From assembly GCA_020024915.1 (NCBI GenBank), contig JAHHSZ010000027.1, forward strand, positions 1 through 19,243: a stretch of 19,243 nucleotides of DNA, given 5' to 3'. The notes under the pieces were generated by a model. That model saw only the letters and a program-made list of their open reading frames with translations, made no database searches and had not been told where the DNA came from. This DNA comes from Fusobacterium sp. (GTDB lineage: Bacteria > Fusobacteriota > Fusobacteriia > Fusobacteriales > Fusobacteriaceae). Positions 14,395 to 19,243 of this stretch are shown here, in pieces. How positions within the stretch are numbered: position 1 is the first letter of the stretch; the number at the start of each line of letters is the position of its first letter. Made by a program: the position numbers and the translations under genes.

Positions 14395-16023
14395 ATGTTT
14401 TATATTGATGGAGTATCTTTAAATAAGATAAAAGAGGAACTTAAAAATAATCTTACTGGAAAAAAAATCAATAAAATTACAAAAAATACAGAGTCTTCTC
14501 TATCAATATACTTTGGTAAAATGGAGCTTGTATTTTCATGTAATCCAAATTTTCCAATATGTTACATTACAAATTCAAAAGAGGGAATTCTTGAAAGTAG
14601 TGCTGGTTTGGCAGCCAATATGAAGAAACACCTCCTCAATGCTATGTTAACTGATATCGTTCAATTGGGATTTGATAGAATACTTAATTTTAAATTTTCT
14701 AAAATCAATGAACTTGGAGAAATCAAGAACTACAATATCTATTTTGAAATTATGGGAAAATACTCAAACTTTATCTTTACAGATGAAAATGATAAGATAA
14801 TTGATCTTCTTAAAAGATTCTCTCTTGAAGAGAATAGATTGAGAGCACTGTTCCCAGGTATTAGTTATGAACAACCAATTATTGAGAAAAAAATGTCTCC
14901 TCTTGAACTAGATGAAAAAAGATTTATAGAGTTTTCAGAAAATGAAACTCTTTTAAAGAATGTAGAAGGGATTGGAAAAATTCTTTTACAAAGTCTCAAC
15001 AGTTTTCAAGATTTTAAAGATATTTTAAATAGCAACTTAGCTCCAAAAATATTTTTAAATAGTAAAAGAATTGTCCTAGCTACTGTTCTTAATATTGCTC
15101 CAAAATCTAAATATGATGAGATTTTAGGGTTTGATTCGTTCAGAGAGATCATTAACTACTACATCTCTTCTGAAAACCTTTCAAGTAGTTTTGATTCATT
15201 AAAAAGTCAACTTATGGACAACATTATAAAAAGAATTAAAAAAGATGAGAAAATACTTAAAGTACTAGCTAAGGAGAAAGAGGATAAGATTGATTATAAG
15301 AAATATAAGGAGCAAGGGGATATTCTAGCTTCTTGTATATACTCTGTAAAAAAAGGTATGTCTTCAGTAGATGCTTATGATTTCTATAACGATACTATGA
15401 TAAAAATACCTCTAGAGCCACAACACACACCTCAAGAGAATCTTGAAAAAATCTATAAAAAGTATAATAAATTAAAAAGAGGGATTGAAGCTAACTCTAG
15501 AAGGGTAATTGAGGTTTCTCAAGATTTAGATTATCTAAATAGTATCAAACTTTTTATTGAAACAAGTAATGATATTAGTAATTTAAGATTGATACATGAG
15601 GAGCTTATATCTCAAGGATATTTAAAACAAAATAATAAAAAAGGAAAATCTAAAAAACAGAATAGAGAGATTGGTTATGGAGTAGTTGAAGGTGAAAACT
15701 ACAAAATTTTATATGGTAGAAACAATATAGAAAATGACAATCTGACTTTTAAAGTCGCTGATAAAAATGACATCTGGTTACATAGTAAAAATATTCCAGG
15801 TTCTCATGTCATTATAAAGTGTGAACAGTTAACTGATGATATACTTTTTAGAGGGGCAGAGATTGCTGCTTTTTATAGTAAGGGCTTCACTGGAGATAAG
15901 ATAAGTGTTGACTATACTCAAAAAAGATATATCAATAAACCAAAGGGTGGTAAACCTGGTTTTGTTACCTATATCAATGAAAAAAATATCCTTGTTGTAA
16001 AACCTGAAAAACTATCAGATTAA
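14395..16023 (+). CDS. rqcH: RqcH / NFACT family protein (Rqc2 homologue)
   Basis: A 542-residue NFACT protein, often mis-named fibronectin-binding protein. RqcH binds stalled 50S subunits carrying peptidyl-tRNA and adds an alanine tail as a degradation tag. Domains: NFACT-N (1 to about 200), helix-hairpin-helix, a charged coiled-coil middle (about 270-420) and NFACT-R (about 430-530; YGRNNIENDNLTFKVADKNDIWLHSKNIPGSH is split here as two halves of that domain). The Asp-Arg pair needed for tRNA interaction in the family is present as D94-R95 in GFDRI. Located last in the plus-strand operon, it is the second translation quality-control gene after rsgA. Weak site GGTGAT lies before the ATG at 14395. 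Confidence 0.93.
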   Translation: MFYIDGVSLNKIKEELKNNLTGKKINKITKNTESSLSIYFGKMELVFSCNPNFPICYITNSKEGILESSAGLAANMKKHLLNAMLTDIVQLGFDRILNFKFSKINELGEIKNYNIYFEIMGKYSNFIFTDENDKIIDLLKRFSLEENRLRALFPGISYEQPIIEKKMSPLELDEKRFIEFSENETLLKNVEGIGKILLQSLNSFQDFKDILNSNLAPKIFLNSKRIVLATVLNIAPKSKYDEILGFDSFREIINYYISSENLSSSFDSLKSQLMDNIIKRIKKDEKILKVLAKEKEDKIDYKKYKEQGDILASCIYSVKKGMSSVDAYDFYNDTMIKIPLEPQHTPQENLEKIYKKYNKLKRGIEANSRRVIEVSQDLDYLNSIKLFIETSNDISNLRLIHEELISQGYLKQNNKKGKSKKQNREIGYGVVEGENYKILYGRNNIENDNLTFKVADKNDIWLHSKNIPGSHVIIKCEQLTDDILFRGAEIAAFYSKGFTGDKISVDYTQKRYINKPKGGKPGFVTYINEKNILVVKPEKLSD

Positions 16024-16050
16024 AATAACTTAAAAGAGTAAATGAAAAGG

Positions 16051-16078
16051 AAAAAAATTACTTTAATGTAACTTTTTT
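16051..16078 (+). terminator. Weak hairpin with T-tract after rqcH
   Basis: A7-TTAC, loop TTTAAT, GTAA, C, then T6 (16073-16078). The GC-poor stem is weak but has a T-tract at the right place, 28 bases after the rqcH stop. It may be the original end of the operon, later backed by the stronger hairpin inside the IS (16130-16163). Confidence 0.45.
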
Positions 16079-16129
16079 CGTAACTACTCAGCTGTGAATT
16101 TTTACAAAAAACAAAAAATAGCCAAATAG

Positions 16130-16163
16130 AGGGAGTTTTCAACATTTTTGTTGAAGGCTCCCT
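16130..16163 (+). terminator. Strong hairpin inside the IS end
   Basis: A 14-bp stem (16130-16143 with 16150-16163, loop ATTTTT) with two G-U wobbles on plus-strand RNA but two mismatches on minus-strand RNA, so it is better formed by transcripts entering the IS from rqcH. It ends 2 bases before the transposase stop codon. It probably blocks read-through into antisense of the transposase. Confidence 0.65.
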
Positions 16164-16165
16164 TT

Positions 16166-17583
16166 CTATTCAACTACTGGTAACATAATTTCACATAAAT
16201 CAAATATACTCTTTAGCGCTGCATATTGAGTTTGTCCATTTTTCTTCATTGTAGCAATATATCCTCTTATTCTACAATAAATTTGACTTCCTAATTCACT
16301 TCTAAATGCTCCTTGGATTTTACTCTTTATCTTTACATTCCTCACTTCTCGTTCTGCTACATTGTTGGTAAAAAGCTTTACGTTTCTTTCTTCAAAAAAT
16401 CTTAAAACATCTTCATACCTACTCAATCTTTTCAAAAGATTAAATGCTTTACTATGCCTTTTTTTAGTTTCTAGTATATCTGTTTGATAGTAAGCTTTTT
16501 CCTCTTGTTTACTTGCCTCAATTAAAGATGCATATCTTTCATAAATTCTTCTTTCTTCTTCCTGGGAAATCTCTTCTTTTTTCTCAATTCTTTCTTTTAA
16601 ATTAAGAATAAATTCCCTTATTTTAGCTGGAAATTTTAAGTTAGTATTGTCTTCTATACTTTGAAGTTCTCTTAAAAAATGTGCCCAGCATAAAGAATGT
16701 AGAATCTGAGGATAGCAATCATAAGCATACCAACAATCATGCGATAAAATTCCACTAAATTTAGGTAAAACACCAGCTTCTTCTATTGCTTTTTTTCCTC
16801 TATTAGGATGAGAAGTAAGAACTGTATAATTCTCATTTGAGCAAGAGTGAATCCAATGATTTTTCCCATTAACTTTAGTACCTGTTTCATCTGCATGAAG
16901 AACACTGACTTTTTTTAATTCATCTTTAAAGAAATTTTCTACTTTTTCAAGAGAAGTAAATGCTTTTTTAAGAGTATTTGCAATAGTTCCTTGACTTAAA
17001 TTTATACCAAAGATATCTTTAAGGAATTCTTGAATTTTATTATATGGAAGTGCATGATAAATATTTAAATTTGTAATCAAAGCTCTGATATTAGCGCCAT
17101 ATTGAGTTGGATTAGTTACATTACTTGGAAATTCTGAACTAACCTTCTTTTTACAATGAGGACATGTTTTAACTTGTGAACGATATTCAGTGATAAGAAC
17201 ATTGATATTTGGAATATCAAAAACTTGTCTAGTTTTAACGTCTTCGATTTCAGTGTCTTTTAATGTAGAATTACAATGAGGACAAGAACATAGTTCAAGA
17301 TCTACAACGAAATCAGGATTATTAGTTTTATCAAGGGTAGAACCTTTATGACCTTTTTGTCCACCAGAAGGTTTATTGCTTTTCTTTCTAAGAGACCTAT
17401 CTTTTTTTTTAACAAATCTATCAGAAGAAGGAGGAAGGCTACTATTAGAGCTATTCATATTAAGTTTAGCTTTAAGCATAGCATTTTCCTCTCTAAGTAA
17501 TTTGTTTTCTTTTTCTAATTCTTCAATTTTAGCAAGAGCTTTTCAAGTCTATCTAAAAGTTTTTCAAAAGTCAAATTTTCCAT
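16166..17583 (-). pseudogene. IS66-family transposase with a single frameshift near its N-terminus
   Basis: Most of an IS66-type DDE transposase (437 residues open from 17479): N-terminal region NSSLPPSSD, a zinc-finger section with CPHC pairs, then the DDE centre. Counted from the ATG at 17479, the probable catalytic residues are D197 (LHADETGT), D248 (SHDCWYAYD) and E376 (NNVAEREVR). The natural start is the ATG at 17583 (GTGAACC-type leader, AGAGGTG site), whose frame runs about 22 codons then meets a stop. Adding one A in the A4 run at 17540-17543 (minus-strand GAAAAGC) joins it in frame with the rest as a leucine/glutamate-rich coiled coil. It is either inactivated, mis-sequenced, or frameshift-expressed. 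Confidence 0.9.
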
Positions 17584-17619
17584 AAAGGTTCACCTCTTTG
17601 CTTGTTAAGTTTTTACTTA

Positions 17620-17859
17620 AAATGAAAAAGCTCCTGCTATTTTTATTGGATATTGTGCAGTTGCTATTGCTTTATTTGCTAATACAACATCACATCTCAT
17701 CTCTATAGCCAAAGCTGCATCAGAAGGTTTTCCTATTCCTGCATCAACAACTTTATTATTTTCTAATAACATCTCAACAAGTGGTTTTGTCAAAATTCTT
17801 CTGTTTGAGCCAATAGGTGATCCTAAAGGTATAACTGCTACTGCTCTTGTATCTTCCAA
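17620..17859 (-). pseudogene. thiG: Thiazole synthase ThiG, C-terminal fragment
   Basis: About 80 residues beginning LEDTRAVAVIPLGSPIGSN, then VDAGIGKPSDAALAIE and NKAIATAQYPIKIAGAFSF, match the C-terminal part of ThiG, which builds the thiazole ring of thiamin; the phosphate-binding VDAGIG and the PLGSPIG motif are visible. The N-terminal two thirds are missing. NNKVVDAGIG lacks the two to three residues usually found before VDAG (an in-frame deletion), and several usual glycines are arginines. It ends TTTTAA exactly at the inferred IS end (17616), so the last residues were cut by the insertion. It cannot make active ThiG. Confidence 0.85.
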
Positions 17860-18306
17860 TGTAAGCCTTGCTGATCCACTTCCAATTACTGCTACTTTTT
17901 GATCTGATGTTTTCTCTCTTTTTATAATAATTTTATTTTTTATAGCCCAATCTCCAACAAAGCTTTCTAATTTGCCTATTGTTACTACTTCACCCTTGAT
18001 TCCTAATATACACTTTCCTTCACATTAAGTTTCTTGAGAACAAACTCTTTCACATATAGCTGATAAATTTGAGTACCTTCCTGTAATCTCACTTGCCCCT
18101 TCAATATCTCTATTTTTTATTTTTTGAACAAAATTAGGTATATCAATTGAAACTGGACATCCATTAATACATAGTGGATTTTTACAATTCAAACATCTTT
18201 CTGCTTCTTTTTAGGCTTTATCTATATTATATCCCAAACAAATTTCATCAAAATTTTTATTTCCTATCTCTGGATTTTGCTTCTTAACAGGAACTCTTTC
18301 CTTTAC
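17860..18306 (-). pseudogene. nfnB: NfnB / GltA-type glutamate synthase small-subunit-like protein, N-terminal remnant
   Basis: About 149 codons corresponding to the N-terminus of NfnB (GltD-like flavoprotein; in NfnAB it joins NADH/NADPH to ferredoxin by electron bifurcation). It shows VKERVPVKKQNPE, the four-cysteine cluster CLNCKNPLCINGCPV, CEGKCILGIKGE and the FAD-binding start KVAVIGSGSA, where GSGPAGLT is expected. It contains two in-frame TAA codons at 18211-18213 and 18025-18027, both where the family would be expected to keep a coding residue (plausibly Gln). From GSGSARLT it runs in frame directly into the ThiG fragment, so about 300 residues of NfnB are gone. Confidence 0.85.
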
Positions 18307-18330
18307 TTCATCTAACTCTAAATGTATAGT

Positions 18331-19195
18331 GCAAGAGTCATTATGATGTGTTTCTCTATCCTTTATCTTTAATATCTTTCTGCCCTCTTCTATTTTATAC
18401 ATTTTTTACTTTCTAATAGTCCCATCTCAGTCAACCTTATCTCCATCAAATTCTGGAACTATCAACACAAGTAAATTTAACCTATTGTCTATAGAACTCT
18501 GCAAACTCCACTCATTCCTGTTCCAACTATCATTAATGGATTTAAGCTTACCATATTTGGTAAATTATACTCCCTACACTTCATAAAAGTAAACTTCATC
18601 ATTATCATAATAGGACCTATTACAACTGCTTGATCATATTTTTTCTTCAACTATTAATTTCTCTAATAATTGAGTAACATTTTCCTTGTACTCCATAACT
18701 TCCATCATCTGTATAAATATGTACATTAGCTAATTTCTTTAACTCATTTTCTAATATATTATCAGCTCTTTTATTCTAGCACTTATTATTAATCTACTGG
18801 TATTCTATTTTTATTAAACCACTTTACTTGAAGATAGATTGGTACTATTCTTACTCCTCTAGCTATAAATATATGCTTTTTCTCTTTAAATTCAGTTAAT
18901 TCTTTATCTAAAAATTCATTTGGTTGTCCTAGAGGTCCCACAACATCTTAAAAATAATCATCCTCATTGTAGTCAGACATTTTTTTGTCTCATCACCAAC
19001 TACTTGAAGAACAATAGCAACACTCCCTACTTCTTTATCATAATCCACATATAGTCAGTGGAATTCTCTCTCCATACTCGTCTGTTTTTACAGTTAAAAA
19101 TTGCCCTAGCTTTGCTTCATATGCCAATTCTTTAGCTTCTATATCCATATAACAATATTTTCACTTAACCACTTCTTTTTTAAGATTTTATACAT
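18331..19195 (-). pseudogene. nfnA: NfnA (FAD/NAD-binding ferredoxin-NADP reductase subunit) remnant
   Basis: From an ATG at 19195 (AGGAG site 6 bases upstream) the frames together give MYKILKK, AKLGQFLTVKTDEYGERIPLT, KDVVGPLGQPNEF-like, a damaged FIAGGVGTAP motif (now ARGVRIVP), TDDGSYG, SLNPLMV-like and FTCVDGPEFDG-like parts, ending EEGRKILKIKDRETHHNDSC, the pattern of NfnA/PyrK-type subunits. I count at least six frame changes, for instance near 19145 (one base lost), in TGTGGATTATG (one gained), in the A7 run before the ATGTCTGAC homologous part, and near the middle, plus in-frame stops. Only the last approximately 70 bases keep one clear frame. The gene is dead. The 48 bases upstream of it (19196-19243) are AT-rich, with an AATATTA/TAATATT repeat. 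Confidence 0.8.
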
Positions 19196-19243
19196 AGTCT
19201 ACTCCTAATATTATTTTAATATTTTTTCTATCTCAAATAATAA

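Larger units (their letters stand above)
16080..17616. mobile_element. IS66-family insertion sequence (probable extent 1537 bp)
   Basis: The left end GTAACTACTCAGC at 16080 and the right end, read on the minus strand, GTAAAAACTTAAC from 17616 share about 9 of 13 positions and both begin GTAA, as in IS66-family terminal repeats. The element contains one transposase gene and a terminator-like hairpin. IS66 elements make 8-bp target duplications, but the flanks CTTTTTTC (16072-16079) and TTAAAATG (17617-17624) do not match. The element therefore may have lost its original flank by deletion or recombination, or my ends are slightly off. Confidence 0.7.

Noticed and set aside
16072..17624. Target site duplication of the IS
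   Set aside because: Eight-base flanks on both sides differ, and no near match was found by shifting the ends a few bases.
17617..19195. Explaining all frame breaks by low-quality sequence
   Set aside because: Frame breaks are confined to this segment and the IS start; amino-acid changes at conserved sites and in-frame stops are substitutions, not homopolymer indels. Sequencing error cannot be fully excluded if this is a contig end.

Overview
The window is AT-rich chromosomal DNA from an anaerobic bacterium, most likely a Fusobacterium or close relative. This rests on gene content, not a database match: Gram-positive-type PolC beside Gram-negative-looking genes, a stand-alone KhpA, a DUF4911 protein, NfnAB-like remnants and a lysine-riboswitch-controlled NhaC-family transporter. 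Signals are clear throughout: strong AGGAGG-type ribosome binding sites and several near-consensus sigma-70 promoters with 17-bp spacers.

Layout. (1) 1-1422, minus strand: 5' part of an NhaC-family transporter behind a promoter, a lysine riboswitch and an intrinsic terminator. (2) 1492-2268, plus strand: a Crp/Fnr-type regulator with its own promoter and a bidirectional terminator. (3) 2273-2633, minus: a monocistronic HU-family gene with a perfect 18-bp palindrome in its leader. (4) 2652-11375, minus: a tightly packed housekeeping operon, read hpt, rsmA, DUF4911 gene, khpA, rimM, trmD, gamma-carbonic-anhydrase-like gene, SPOUT RNA methyltransferase gene, polC. It joins purine salvage, rRNA and tRNA maturation, and DNA replication. 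(5) 11383-16078, plus: a divergent operon of a membrane PASTA protein, rsgA, rpe, a MarR-FeoA fusion regulator and rqcH. This resembles the Firmicutes prpC-prkC-rsgA-rpe locus, but here the PASTA protein has no kinase domain. Its promoter lies back to back with the hpt promoter, and the two share an inverted repeat. (6) 16080-17616: an IS66-family insertion sequence whose transposase carries a frameshift. (7) 17617-19195, minus: a gene graveyard holding decayed nfnA, the N-terminal part of nfnB, and the C-terminal part of thiG joined to nfnB in frame.

Main points of interest. rsgA appears to start at an AUU codon, because its OB domain lies upstream of every conventional start. PolC lacks a conserved PHP-domain histidine (Tyr374). 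A MarR helix-turn-helix is fused to a FeoA domain. The -35 boxes of two divergent operons form an inverted repeat. The nfnAB/thiG remnant looks decayed largely by GC-to-AT changes and is cut exactly at the inferred IS edge. I found no CRISPR array, tRNA, rRNA or phage genes, and no clear defence system.
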